DNA from: SIG701 sp045539595
GTDB lineage: Bacteria; Bacillota; Clostridia; Oscillospirales; CAG-272
Direction: 5' to 3'
DNA: 64,000 nucleotides
Assembly: GCA_045539595.1 (NCBI GenBank)
Contig: JAZQFQ010000058.1
Location: 1 to 64,000, forward strand
Part shown: in pieces, positions 25,569 through 34,085 of the stretch
Layout of the letters: each line of letters starts with the position of its first letter
Position numbering within the stretch: position 1 is the stretch's first letter
Translations under genes and position numbers: made by a program
The notes under the pieces: model-generated
The model's database searches: none
What the model was told of the DNA's origin: nothing
Seen by the model: only the letters and a program-made list of their open reading frames with translations

Positions 25569-26411
25569 TCACAAATTGTACAGATAGCACCTCTCTTGAT
25601 CCGCCAGAAGCAGGGTGTTCCCCGCCGCGTCGGCGTACTGTACGTCAATCTCCTTGTTTCCATCGGTAAAATATACCCTCTCCGGTGCGGCATCGGGCTG
25701 TGCCAGATGAAACAGGATTCCCTCCCCCTCGCGTCGGGGTGAATCAAAGAAAATACACTTCCCTGTCCGGGCACAGAATGCCGCACAATCCGCTGGGTGC
25801 CGTGCTATCCGCATCGGAATCTTCTCTCCGTTTTCCCGGATCAGTACGGCATTTCCGTCATCGGTTCCCACGAGGATGCCGCCGTCGCTCGCGGCAACAA
25901 AATCGCATGCGGAGAATTCCCCGGCATGCGGATAGTCCACCATCTGCCCGTCGGTGGTCCAACAGCCAAGTCCGTGGGGAACATGGATATCACCAATCTG
26001 ATCCTCCACCCGGTAGGCCGCCAGCAGATGTCCCGTCGCCGTTTGCGCACAGGCGTGCAGATGGGAAAGTCCGATCCGCAACTCACGACATATCCGACCG
26101 GCGTGATCTGTCACATAGAAGCGATATTTGTGATCGCCCCGCTTTTGGCCGGACACCAGATAGCCGTCACGAAGGAATTTCATCTCCCACACATCGGTAA
26201 AATCGGCGGAAAAATCCAATTCGTCCACGCTTTTCTGTGCCGGATTTACTACGGGATACATAAGCTGTTTATCCGCCCATCCGCCGAAGCGAACGGTAAA
26301 CCGACCGTCCGCGGCCAGAAAGCACCCGCTGATCCCGGCCGGATAACCGCCCCGCGCCCGAAGATCGGCAAAGGTCAGCACAAAGGGATGCGCGCGCAAT
26401 ACAGTTTCCAT
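25569..26411 (-). CDS. hypothetical protein, probable beta-propeller, 280 aa
   Basis: Not recognised by name. The sequence is a series of short beta segments with Asp/Gly turns at regular spacing ('FLAADGRFTVRFGGWADKQL', 'FVAASDGGILVGTDDGNAVL', 'AAGNTLLLADQERCYLYNL'), which fits a WD40-like or NHL-like propeller of five to six blades. No signal peptide, so cytoplasmic. The ATG at 26411 has GAGGTG 6 bases upstream. It precedes the SUKH-type gene by 8 bases, so the two are cotranscribed. The fold is inferred from the repeat pattern only. Confidence 0.65.
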   Translation of the reverse strand: METVLRAHPFVLTFADLRARGGYPAGISGCFLAADGRFTVRFGGWADKQLMYPVVNPAQKSVDELDFSADFTDVWEMKFLRDGYLVSGQKRGDHKYRFYVTDHAGRICRELRIGLSHLHACAQTATGHLLAAYRVEDQIGDIHVPHGLGCWTTDGQMVDYPHAGEFSACDFVAASDGGILVGTDDGNAVLIRENGEKIPMRIARHPADCAAFCARTGKCIFFDSPRREGEGILFHLAQPDAAPERVYFTDGNKEIDVQYADAAGNTLLLADQERCYLYNL

Positions 26412-26455
26412 TTTGTCACCTCACGAATGGTTCTATTGGGAATCCGGCAATGGCA

Positions 26456-27073
26456 CTACCATCTTTTCCACACAGGGGCAGAGTTTGGATCAAAACTCTC
26501 CCGGAAAGGGTTTTGGAATATGTCATTTACCCTCTCACCGTACAAATGAAGAAAGCACCATGAATCAGCATCCACATAGGCGTGTGTAAGAACGGAGTGC
26601 GGGATGGCTTTAACAATACGGGAAAGCGTATCGGAGAAAGATTGGTTTGCGAAATCATACTGATCTTCTATAACGATTTTCCGAAGCACATCCGCGCAGT
26701 TTTCCGTCTGTGCCGGGATAAACAAAACCAGGTTTGCATCGCCTTCGGTGTATTCAGTGTTCATTTTGATTCCCGCGTATATTCTTCCCAACGGTACTTC
26801 GTAATCAAAAGTTATATCCGCGAAATCACTCATTTGTTTGCGAATTTTATATTCGTGTATTTTTGAATATTCTTTTTCCGCCAGAAATTCATGATAGATC
26901 GCGTACGAATGCCATCCATGCTCTTTTGCTTGTGTGGCCACTGTTTGCTCGAAACATGCGGGAATTCCGCGGATGTAAGATATATCAATTTCTTCATATG
27001 TGTCAAGAACCCGCACACAAGAAACTGACAAATAATCTTGCGATTGCTGTTGATAGAACTGTAAGTAACTCAT
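26456..27073 (-). CDS. hypothetical protein, 205 aa
   Basis: Not recognised. A soluble, aromatic-rich protein beginning 'MSYLQFYQQQSQDYLSVSCV', with a glutamate/lysine helix in the first third ('EFLAEKEYSKIHEYKIRKQM') and beta segments later ('GRIYAGIKMNTEY', 'DANLVLFIPAQT'). The ribosome site is weak (AGGTAAG, 9 bases upstream of the ATG at 27073). It lies between the LRR/zinc gene and the propeller-like gene in the orphan run. Lower G+C than its neighbours, which may indicate separate acquisition. Confidence 0.62.
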   Translation of the reverse strand: MSYLQFYQQQSQDYLSVSCVRVLDTYEEIDISYIRGIPACFEQTVATQAKEHGWHSYAIYHEFLAEKEYSKIHEYKIRKQMSDFADITFDYEVPLGRIYAGIKMNTEYTEGDANLVLFIPAQTENCADVLRKIVIEDQYDFANQSFSDTLSRIVKAIPHSVLTHAYVDADSWCFLHLYGERVNDIFQNPFRESFDPNSAPVWKRW

Positions 27074-27094
27074 TGTACTGCTTACCTGCGATTT

Positions 27095-27703
27095 CTAATT
27101 ATGATTGACGTCAAACCAGCGCCTCTGCATCTTTTGCAGGAACTCTTTGGTAATAGGATATCCGCAGCTCTCGCTGAGGATCGCATCCACGCCGCAGTGA
27201 GGGCACAGGCCGGTGGTACCGTTATCAATCCACGCATGGATCTCTTTTGGATCATAGATGGGCAGGCAATGAAAACATCCGCAAACACGGTCGCTCATCA
27301 GTTGTTCTTTATTGCCCGTGCAAAATTTTTGGGCGGCCAGCAAATCGCTGTCCGAATCCGACGCCGCCATTTCCCCGTCTTCCCCTCCATTCTTTTGCGG
27401 TTTTTGTGGCCTTTCCGCTATATCCACATCACTCAGTTTGGGGCAGTTTGCAAGAGCTTGCTCCAGCGCACACCGCTCTGCCGGGGAAACAGACGCACGC
27501 AATCTGACCAATTCCGGAAAATGGGTAAGCATCTGTAGATCCCCCGGACAGTCCAGCCGCGAAAAATCCAAATCATCCCACAGGGGATCCACGTATCTTC
27601 CGTATCGGGGGAAAGACGGAATGATTTCCGTCTCCCCACCACCTGCCAATATTGTGTTAACCGCTTCCAGCGGGGATTTTGCCTTGCAAATTGTAAATGT
27701 CAT
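27095..27703 (-). CDS. protein with LRR-like N-terminus and CxxC C-terminal domain
   Basis: A 202-residue two-part protein. Residues about 30-110 look like part of a leucine-rich repeat ('LQMLTHFPELVRLRA', 'ALANCPKLSDVDIAE'). After an acidic linker the last 75 residues ('CGCFHC' near 140, 'EIHAWIDNGTTGLCPHCGVD' near 155-175, then 'GYPITKEFLQKM') match a widespread small zinc-binding family usually annotated only as 'cytoplasmic protein'. The four Cys probably bind zinc. The ATG at 27703 has GGTGA at 5 bases; an ATG 12 bases upstream has no site. The fusion of the two parts looks unusual; the LRR section is too short to be a full solenoid and may be a remnant. Confidence 0.68.
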   Translation of the reverse strand: MTFTICKAKSPLEAVNTILAGGGETEIIPSFPRYGRYVDPLWDDLDFSRLDCPGDLQMLTHFPELVRLRASVSPAERCALEQALANCPKLSDVDIAERPQKPQKNGGEDGEMAASDSDSDLLAAQKFCTGNKEQLMSDRVCGCFHCLPIYDPKEIHAWIDNGTTGLCPHCGVDAILSESCGYPITKEFLQKMQRRWFDVNHN

Positions 27704-27735
27704 AGGCGTCACCATAGTTCAGCAATACAGATTGC

Positions 27736-28065
27736 TTATTTTGTTTTTTCCTCATACAAAGGGGCGAGGGATTCCACCTGATACAGTTTCAGAAGCGCCT
27801 GATAGACTTCTTTATTCTTTGTGCAAACCACATCTTCTCTGACAAAGAATTTGCTGCCTGTATCGCTCTGGAAATCCCTCTCAAACGGTGAATATTTCAC
27901 AGCGGAATCCACCAGCGGCTCCAGAATCGCTTCTTCCTCCGGTGTAAACTCCCCGCGGTTTTCCACATGATACAGTTTCACCAAGTGCGAGGTATAGGAC
28001 CGGGTGTCGTATTCCCCCCAAAAATACTTTTCAATCAAAAACAGTACTTGTTGTCTTACCGTCAT
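27736..28065 (-). CDS. hypothetical protein, 109 aa
   Basis: Not recognised. A small, mostly helical protein ('MTVRQQVLFLIEKYFWGEYD', 'EEEAILEPLVDSAVKYSPFE'), with a strand 'GSKFFVREDVVCTKNKEVYQ' near the C-terminus. The start at 28065 is chosen for AAAGGGG 7 bases upstream; the longer frame would overlap the previous gene. It follows the 180-residue gene with a gap of 14 bases. Layout and size resemble colicin-immunity-like or other small Imm proteins, without a firm match. Confidence 0.62.
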   Translation of the reverse strand: MTVRQQVLFLIEKYFWGEYDTRSYTSHLVKLYHVENRGEFTPEEEAILEPLVDSAVKYSPFERDFQSDTGSKFFVREDVVCTKNKEVYQALLKLYQVESLAPLYEEKTK

Positions 28066-28079
28066 GCCGTTTTCCCCTT

Positions 28080-28622
28080 TCACGCTTCGGATACATCCAA
28101 CGACGTCATGCACAGAAAATCCGCTGTTTCACAAGCCTCTCCCCTATATAGACGCCGCTCAAATTCCGTGGTGATTCCCACGTACCATGCATATGTATCA
28201 TCAAACACATACAGATTCCCATACGGGGGCGGGATTTTTCCGTAGTCCAGAGCCTCACAGAGTTTCGCGCCGCTTGTAACGGACACTACGGGGGCACGGC
28301 GGGGATAGGCGGCACTCGGTTTGAGGCTGTCCGCCAGCACCAGAATCCGCTCATGGGATGCAAGAAGTTCCAGCGCTTTTGCATAATGGATTACATATGC
28401 GGGCGTGAGGACTTCCCACATATATCCGTTACTGTATACTCCGTCCGGGTGGGGGTACAGTCGGCTTATGCTTTGATAATACGATTTCGTCTTGTCCGCA
28501 AAATGATCCAGAAACGCCGTGCGCACGGCAAAAAAATCCATTGAGTATGTATTCAAATGCTCTACCATTTCATTCTCCGCCTCCTTCTCATCCGGCGTTC
28601 GTGAACGGCAAGGTGTTTTCAT
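28080..28622 (-). CDS. hypothetical protein, 180 aa
   Basis: Not recognised. Soluble, with helices in the first two thirds ('VRTAFLDHFADKTKSYYQSI', 'HYAKALELLASHERILVLAD') and a C-terminal 'GNLYVFDDTYAWYVGITTEF' strand pair ending in an acidic tail. The ATG at 28622 follows GGGAGGAG by 7 bases. About 120 bases separate it from the paralogue gene upstream, a gap in which I see no clear promoter. The 'AWYVGITTEFER' segment is reminiscent of immunity-type proteins with a conserved Trp-Gly, which is inference only. Confidence 0.62.
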   Translation of the reverse strand: MKTPCRSRTPDEKEAENEMVEHLNTYSMDFFAVRTAFLDHFADKTKSYYQSISRLYPHPDGVYSNGYMWEVLTPAYVIHYAKALELLASHERILVLADSLKPSAAYPRRAPVVSVTSGAKLCEALDYGKIPPPYGNLYVFDDTYAWYVGITTEFERRLYRGEACETADFLCMTSLDVSEA

Positions 28623-28742
28623 GCTCACACTCCTCCCGGTTCATTGTATTGCACTGTCTGACTTGTGCATGTTCCGTCTATCGGTTTGAAACAGGGATTT
28701 ATTCATTCTTACTCCCTTGATGCTTCTCAAAAAGCGATTTTC

Positions 28743-30089
28743 TTACTCCGCCACCAGCTTGCGGATGTACATATTGGAATCCAGGCGGCATTCCTCACGG
28801 AGAGCGTCGGGCAACTTCCCTTTTTCCAGCAGTTTTTTGACCAGAGAAAGGCGGCTGTTTCCCGCATACACAAAGACACATTCGATCACTTCATAGGGGA
28901 GATCGATCCCCATGTCCAAAGCACGACAGGCAACGGAGATACCGGCACCGAGTCTGGTCTTTGCATATTCCATGAATGCGGAGGCATCCTCCGCCTCAAA
29001 GTTGGCACCGAACACCATTTGGACGGCGCTTTCCCGTATAAAGTGATCCACACCTTCCTCCGCCAGGATTTTTTGGCCCAATGCTTTTACATCCGGATGG
29101 CGCACCTTTCCAAGGAAACTATAGTACGCCGAAACGATACCGTATTCCTGCCGGTTTTCAGAAGAGACCGGGTGCAGTGTCAGAGCATGAGCAACCAGCG
29201 GATAGGGATCCAACGGGAACGCAGGCTGGCAAATATGGGGGATCAGATCACAGAAGAAGCCCATCAGATAGATGCGCCGGTCTTCGTCCTCCTCGCGCAG
29301 TACTTCCTCTGCTACCGCACGGATCACATCCTCCGTGGCGTGGGCAAAGGCAACTTGCATATCTATATCGAATCCCCAATCTTCCCGGTAAGCGTCAAAG
29401 ATTTGCTGTGCCGTGACGACATATTTCGGTTCTTCGGAAAAATTCCCGTACCTGCTTCGCTCAACAAGATTTTTTCCGTGCGGGTGCTCTTTTTCCACTT
29501 CCTCAAGCAATTCACGGAACGCATCCCGCCCATACTCAAAACCGGCCAGTACAAGAGGCGTTTGGACGGTGGGAATCACCGGTTCGGGATGGAACAAATA
29601 GAGATCCGCCATATCCAGAAGTGCCTGTTTCATCCTCTCACGGCTTACGCGCAAATGCCCCAATGCCTGAACCGCGGCGGAATAACGGACAGCAAAAGCG
29701 GGCAATCTTTCCTCCGAAACGCAGCCACTCTGCGTAAACCTCAATACCTCCGCATAGGATTCCCGATACATCTGTTCCACGATAGCGGTCGCCGTATCTT
29801 TATGACCCAACCCCACCAGCAGGGAAATCATGCTGTTCCCCTTTCCGGTTTTCAACCGATCAAGCGCATGCACAGCGATCTCCGCTGACAAAGCATCCGC
29901 ATCGGGGAAACAGCGGATCAGTTCCGCATCGTATGCACCACCGATAGATCTCATAAAATGCTCGCTTTTTGTATAATAATCCAGCACCGTCTGTCGGTAG
30001 GGTGTCTTATCCGGCTCTCTGCGCAGAAGCGTTAATCCGCGTCCCAGACCGGACTCAATATAGAACTTAAAATCCGTCACTTGCATCAT
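28743..30089 (-). CDS. free paralogue of the AraC-fused helical domain, 448 aa
   Basis: A 448-residue, mainly helical protein that aligns end to end with residues 290-735 of the fusion gene just upstream. Shared blocks include 'GRGLTLLR.EPDKTPYRQTVL' at the start, 'EYGIVSAYYSFLGKVRHP' near 330 and 'SLVKKLLEKGKLPDALREEC' at the end. The pattern of paired helices suggests a HEAT-like solenoid. No DNA-binding domain, signal peptide or catalytic motif is seen. It lies 19 bases after the fusion gene and is surely cotranscribed. Ends are more conserved than the middle, so the binding surface may be diverging. I do not recognise a named family. Confidence 0.75.
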   Translation of the reverse strand: MMQVTDFKFYIESGLGRGLTLLRREPDKTPYRQTVLDYYTKSEHFMRSIGGAYDAELIRCFPDADALSAEIAVHALDRLKTGKGNSMISLLVGLGHKDTATAIVEQMYRESYAEVLRFTQSGCVSEERLPAFAVRYSAAVQALGHLRVSRERMKQALLDMADLYLFHPEPVIPTVQTPLVLAGFEYGRDAFRELLEEVEKEHPHGKNLVERSRYGNFSEEPKYVVTAQQIFDAYREDWGFDIDMQVAFAHATEDVIRAVAEEVLREEDEDRRIYLMGFFCDLIPHICQPAFPLDPYPLVAHALTLHPVSSENRQEYGIVSAYYSFLGKVRHPDVKALGQKILAEEGVDHFIRESAVQMVFGANFEAEDASAFMEYAKTRLGAGISVACRALDMGIDLPYEVIECVFVYAGNSRLSLVKKLLEKGKLPDALREECRLDSNMYIRKLVAE

Positions 30090-30108
30090 ATTGCTTTCCT
30101 CTCAAAAA

Positions 30109-32316
30109 TCAATTTTCTTGTTCCGCTACCAGCTTACGCACATACATGTTGGCATCCAGGCGGCATTCCTCCCGGAGAGCGTCGGGCAGTTTGCCTTTTT
30201 CCAGCAGTTTTTTGACCAGGGAAAGGCGGTTGCTTTCTGCAAATACAAAAGCACACTCGATCACCTCGTCGGGAAGATCGTATCCCATATCCAGGGCACG
30301 AACCACCACGCGCCATCTTTGTTGATCTCGTTCATCACTCAGATATTCCATCAACGCAGATGTATCCTCGGGCACAAAATTGGCACCGAACACCATTTTG
30401 GCAGCAAGTTCCCGGGGGTAATAATCTGCACTTTTGTCCGCCAAGATTTTTTGCCCCAAAGCCCTTACTTCCGGATGGCGCACCTTTCCAAGGAAACTAT
30501 AGTACGCCGAAACGATACCGTATTCCTGTCGATTCGGAGAATACACCGGCCGCAGAGCCTTAGCGAAGTCAATCAACGGAGTCGGATCCAAGGGAAACAT
30601 CGGTGGGAAAACAAAGATTTCGTCAAAGAAGCCCATCAGATAAATGCGACGATCCACATTTTCCTCCCGCAAAATCCCCTCCGCCACCGCATGGATCACA
30701 TTCTCCGTGGCGTGGGCAAAGGCAATGTGCATATCCGGGTCGAAGGGTTTTCGGTAAGCGTCGAAGATCTGCTGTGCCGTGACGGCATGCTGGGGTTCGT
30801 GGGAAACCCGTCCTCGCATATACTCCTCAAACATTCTTTGCCCATGGGGGTGTTCCCTTGCCACTTCTTCTGTGAGTTCATCTGTTTTGACACGTCCATA
30901 GCCGTTTTGCACCAAAAACCACGGGCTCTGATAGGTGGGGATCACCGGATTCTTGGAAAACAGATACAAGTCCGCTGTGTCCAGCATGGCTCGCTTCATC
31001 CGCTCGCGGCTTACCTGTAAATATCCCAAACTTGCTACAGCGGCAATATAGCTGCCGGCACAGGCGGGATATTTTTCCTCCGAATCACCGCGCTGTGTGA
31101 ATTCCAGCAATTCCGCATAGGCCTTGCTGTACAGCATCTCTACAATGGCTGAAACCGTATCTTTATAACCCAACTCCACCAGCATGGGAATCATATGGTA
31201 CTTGATGCCTTTTTTCAGTTCATCAAACAGTGCCACAGCTATCTCCGCTGACAAAGCATCCGCATCAGGAAAACAGCGAATCAGCTCGGCGTCGTAGGCG
31301 GAAATCATGCGGGAATAGCGAATATTTTTCGTATAATAATCCAGCACCGTCTGTCGGTAGGGCGTCTTATCCGGCTCTTTGCGCAGAAGCGTTAACCCGC
31401 GTCCCAGGCCTTTTTTAAGATAGTTTTCAAAATCCGACACCTTCATCATATCGCGTTCCTTCCTGCGATAAATGTTCTGGTTCCGGATGCGCTCCGCACA
31501 TCCTTCCGTACGATATTGAAGGGGCGTTTTGCCGAATCGTTTTTTGAACGCTCGGATGAAATAATTCACATCGGCAAAGCCGTACTTCTCGGCCAGATCC
31601 TGCACCGATACGTCCGTAAACAGCAGATCCGGCCGGCTTTGGTTCAGCCGTTCCTCCATGACGTACTGCATGGGCGTCATACCGGTCTGCTCTTTGATCA
31701 GCCGCGTCAGAGTGGTGCGGTTGGTATGGAAACGCTGGGACAGCGTGGTGAGGGTGATCTCCTCGCCGAGATGATCCCGGATAAAGCGAAGAATCTCGTT
31801 TCCGTCGTGCACCGCATCCCCCTGATACGCCCCCTCCGCGATGCGGAGAATGGATATCATATCCGAGCGGGCATGGCAGGACCACATTTTATCCGTGGGA
31901 TGATTGTCAATATGCTGGCCTACCCGCAGAAAGTGCCGGTTCGACAGTTCGTACTCCTCATCGTTGAGGGGCAATATTCCCACAAAGGATGCATCGCGCT
32001 GACGGAACAGATGAAAATCCGGGTAGCCGAAGCGGGAGCGCATCTCCTCGTACATGGACAATCCGATGACGTTGTGATTCAGATTGACGTTGTAGAAATA
32101 CGGCTGAAAATGAAGATTCAGCGCCTCGTACCGCCCGCCCTCCACACGCAGCGTATCGTCCTGGGAAAGACACAGCATGTACTTCCCGTCCAGATAACAG
32201 CGGACGCCGTTCAATGTGACAGACAGGCGGGCTGCCCGCAGGCAGATGATGGAATACATCGTGTCCGAGGACTCCAGCGTATTTGTCATGTGGATCAGTG
32301 AAAAATCGTAGTGCAT
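30109..32316 (-). CDS. AraC-family regulator fused to a HEAT-like domain, 735 aa
   Basis: Residues 1-170 are a cupin-like sensing region, about 175-280 a double AraC helix-turn-helix ('LTTLSQRFHTNRTTLTRLIK', 'VQDLAEKYGFADVNYFIRAF'), and 290-735 a helical domain also found alone in the next gene. AraC proteins normally end soon after 'GKTPLQYR', here at residue 268 or so. At the junction an internal ribosome site (AGGAAGG) precedes ATGATG at 31450-31445, so the second domain may also be made alone, or the fusion arose by loss of a stop codon. Start ATG 32316 has GGAG and a good promoter at 32350. It heads the run of orphan genes and is their likely regulator. Confidence 0.82.
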   Translation of the reverse strand: MHYDFSLIHMTNTLESSDTMYSIICLRAARLSVTLNGVRCYLDGKYMLCLSQDDTLRVEGGRYEALNLHFQPYFYNVNLNHNVIGLSMYEEMRSRFGYPDFHLFRQRDASFVGILPLNDEEYELSNRHFLRVGQHIDNHPTDKMWSCHARSDMISILRIAEGAYQGDAVHDGNEILRFIRDHLGEEITLTTLSQRFHTNRTTLTRLIKEQTGMTPMQYVMEERLNQSRPDLLFTDVSVQDLAEKYGFADVNYFIRAFKKRFGKTPLQYRTEGCAERIRNQNIYRRKERDMMKVSDFENYLKKGLGRGLTLLRKEPDKTPYRQTVLDYYTKNIRYSRMISAYDAELIRCFPDADALSAEIAVALFDELKKGIKYHMIPMLVELGYKDTVSAIVEMLYSKAYAELLEFTQRGDSEEKYPACAGSYIAAVASLGYLQVSRERMKRAMLDTADLYLFSKNPVIPTYQSPWFLVQNGYGRVKTDELTEEVAREHPHGQRMFEEYMRGRVSHEPQHAVTAQQIFDAYRKPFDPDMHIAFAHATENVIHAVAEGILREENVDRRIYLMGFFDEIFVFPPMFPLDPTPLIDFAKALRPVYSPNRQEYGIVSAYYSFLGKVRHPEVRALGQKILADKSADYYPRELAAKMVFGANFVPEDTSALMEYLSDERDQQRWRVVVRALDMGYDLPDEVIECAFVFAESNRLSLVKKLLEKGKLPDALREECRLDANMYVRKLVAEQEN

Positions 32317-32349
32317 ATATTTCTCCGCATTATCGTTTCTTGTGAATTC

Positions 32350-32378
32350 ATTATACTATACCCTTCTGTAATCCGCAA
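32350..32378 (-). promoter_or_regulatory. promoter of the AraC-fusion gene
   Basis: On the minus strand TTGCGG (32378-32373), 17-base spacer, TATAAT (32355-32350), about 34 bases upstream of the start codon. Confidence 0.6.
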
Positions 32379-32641
32379 TGCAAATCTGCACAAATAATAG
32401 CACAATTTACAATTTTCCGTTTTCCTTCACGTTTCCCACATTATATGCCATTTCATCGCGCGGTCAAAAAAGCCGGGATAAATACGCCTTTTTTTGAAGA
32501 TAAGGGGTATATTTCACGCAGAAGTAAACAGATGGATAAAAAACAATTTCAAAAATATGCCTGCACAGTTTTAAATAAGTCTGACATCCGGGTTTTCTCA
32601 GCTGTATATGCAATTGAGGGGAATTTTTATGCAAAATAGAA

Positions 32642-32660
32642 TGCCCTGCGCGAGGCAGGG
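32642..32660 (-). terminator. hairpin downstream of the XRE-PolC-like gene
   Basis: GCCCTGC and GCAGGGC arms around a 5-base loop, followed on the minus strand by an imperfect T-rich tract (ATTCTATTTT). A weak terminator. Confidence 0.45.
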
Positions 32661-32666
32661 CGAGGA

Positions 32667-34085
32667 TTACAACATAATTTCATTGAATTCTTTTGGATAA
32701 TGGATCTTATGCCACATCAGCATGGCTGCCAATTGAATGTAGCTTACGCCATGGGCTTTATGCATCAAAATTTTGATCTTGCCGATGGAATCGATAAACC
32801 AATCGTCCATACCGATAGACTTCAGCTGCATTTTTATATGATGGGGAATACCGTTTTTGGCATAGAGTCCCCGACGCGTGTTCTCCATAACCGTATAGGC
32901 AAATCCCGTGTCCGTCAATCCTTTGCTTATCATCCTCTCCTGCATATGGCGGAAGACATCATCGCCATATGCAATTACTTTCCCCACAGGGGTGCCTTGC
33001 GCAACAAGTTTCTCTGCGTTGTCGATCCACACACCCGTACCATGAGACAAGCCAAATATCTGTACCAGATCATGAAAAGAGTTTGCGGGAACCGCATGCA
33101 GCATATGTTTCATATATTTTATCTGGAACTCCGGAATACCGTCCGTGCTGCCGCTTCGAAATTCCCGCAGAATCTCATCGGAGGCAAATGGAATCCTGTC
33201 GAAAGAAGTTGCGGTGGCCTGTGCCAGTGTCTGAAAACGTGTATATTCTTCTGCAGCGATAACCGCAATGGATCCTTCTGCGTTTTCAGAGGATACCTTA
33301 ATGGTGATAAACCGGTCTGCTTCCCATTCTTTTCGCGTCAGTGTATACTCCTTGAAATAGTCCTCAATACATTCTACAGCCGGGCGAAAAAAATCCGGCG
33401 ATACGGATACGAAAACATGTGAGCCGTGATTCACCTCATGACGACAGTTCTCAAACGGGATATCGTGTCCGTCCGTGATCATGGCTCTGCCGCATGTACA
33501 TTCTTTCGGCGGAAGATCCCAACCATCCGCGGTGCTGTCATCAAAGACGACCCTATGACAAGCGGTACACCGATAATGCGGCTTCAGCGGATTGATTTTC
33601 GTTGCTCCCAAAAGGTACGCTACCAGCGATGCTCCCGTTCCTCCTTTTACCATAACATACTCACAACGCTTTTCAGCATCCGCCAAAAGTACGGACAGCA
33701 TGTCAAAATACACGATACTATCCGTATTCTGCATTTCTGCCTGCTCTGTCAGAAAACGGTTTGCGATTGCAACAGGGACAGGATTCCCGTAACGTTCGCA
33801 CATAGCATCAAAGGCTTTGTTCCATAGTTGTTTTTTCGTGGCAAACACTCCTTTTGTGTCCTTCTTTTCAAAGGAACGATATTTGCAGGACAAAAGCTCA
33901 TCCACGCTGATTTCAAGCGCCTCGCTGAGTTTGTATAGAATACTGCTTTGCGGCATGGAAGAACCGTTCTCCCATTTGGAAACCGCCTTGTCGGAAACGC
34001 CGATGAGCACGCCGAGCTGATACTGCGTAAGGCCCCTGCGTAATCGCAGTTCATGCAGAAAATTACCAAAACAATAATCTCTCAT
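32667..34085 (-). CDS. XRE regulator fused to a PolC-like domain lacking the catalytic motif, 472 aa
   Basis: Residues 1-66 are a Cro/C1 helix-turn-helix ('LTQYQLGVLIGVSDKAVSKW'). The rest matches the PolC polymerase core in two blocks. Residues about 145-213 have 'GGTGASLVAYLLGATKINPL', the four-Cys site (C173, C176, C196, C198) and 'DGHDIPFE', matching 'GSVGSSFAATMAGITRVNPL' and 'DGHDIPFE' of the true PolC at 61245. Residues 300-468 have 'FHDLVQIFGLSHGTGVW' and 'KAHGVSYIQLAAMLMWHKIH', matching 'FADLLQIEGLTHGTGMW' and 'KAHAAAYAIDALRLMWYKVY'. The segment that in PolC carries PDIDLNFSG, the catalytic aspartates, and GTKRTTGQHPGG is replaced by about 85 unrelated residues, so it cannot polymerise DNA. 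ATG 34085 is chosen for GGAGG 5 bases upstream. Confidence 0.85.
   Translation of the reverse strand: MRDYCFGNFLHELRLRRGLTQYQLGVLIGVSDKAVSKWENGSSMPQSSILYKLSEALEISVDELLSCKYRSFEKKDTKGVFATKKQLWNKAFDAMCERYGNPVPVAIANRFLTEQAEMQNTDSIVYFDMLSVLLADAEKRCEYVMVKGGTGASLVAYLLGATKINPLKPHYRCTACHRVVFDDSTADGWDLPPKECTCGRAMITDGHDIPFENCRHEVNHGSHVFVSVSPDFFRPAVECIEDYFKEYTLTRKEWEADRFITIKVSSENAEGSIAVIAAEEYTRFQTLAQATATSFDRIPFASDEILREFRSGSTDGIPEFQIKYMKHMLHAVPANSFHDLVQIFGLSHGTGVWIDNAEKLVAQGTPVGKVIAYGDDVFRHMQERMISKGLTDTGFAYTVMENTRRGLYAKNGIPHHIKMQLKSIGMDDWFIDSIGKIKILMHKAHGVSYIQLAAMLMWHKIHYPKEFNEIML

Larger units (their letters stand above)
32317..32666. other. intergenic stretch with promoter and weak terminator
   Basis: It holds the promoter of the AraC-fusion gene (32350-32378), an AT-rich part, and a hairpin at 32642-32660 downstream of the XRE-PolC-like gene. 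A 64-codon frame at 32445-32639 lacks a ribosome site and is not accepted. Confidence 0.5.

Noticed and set aside
25300..25590. Separate 96-residue gene upstream of a separate 114-residue gene
   Set aside because: The two frames together make one SUKH-type protein; the second has only a GTG inside the overlap as start.
32445..32639. 64-codon plus-strand frame in the gap before the XRE-PolC-like gene
   Set aside because: No ribosome site, no recognisable protein; AT-rich chance frame.
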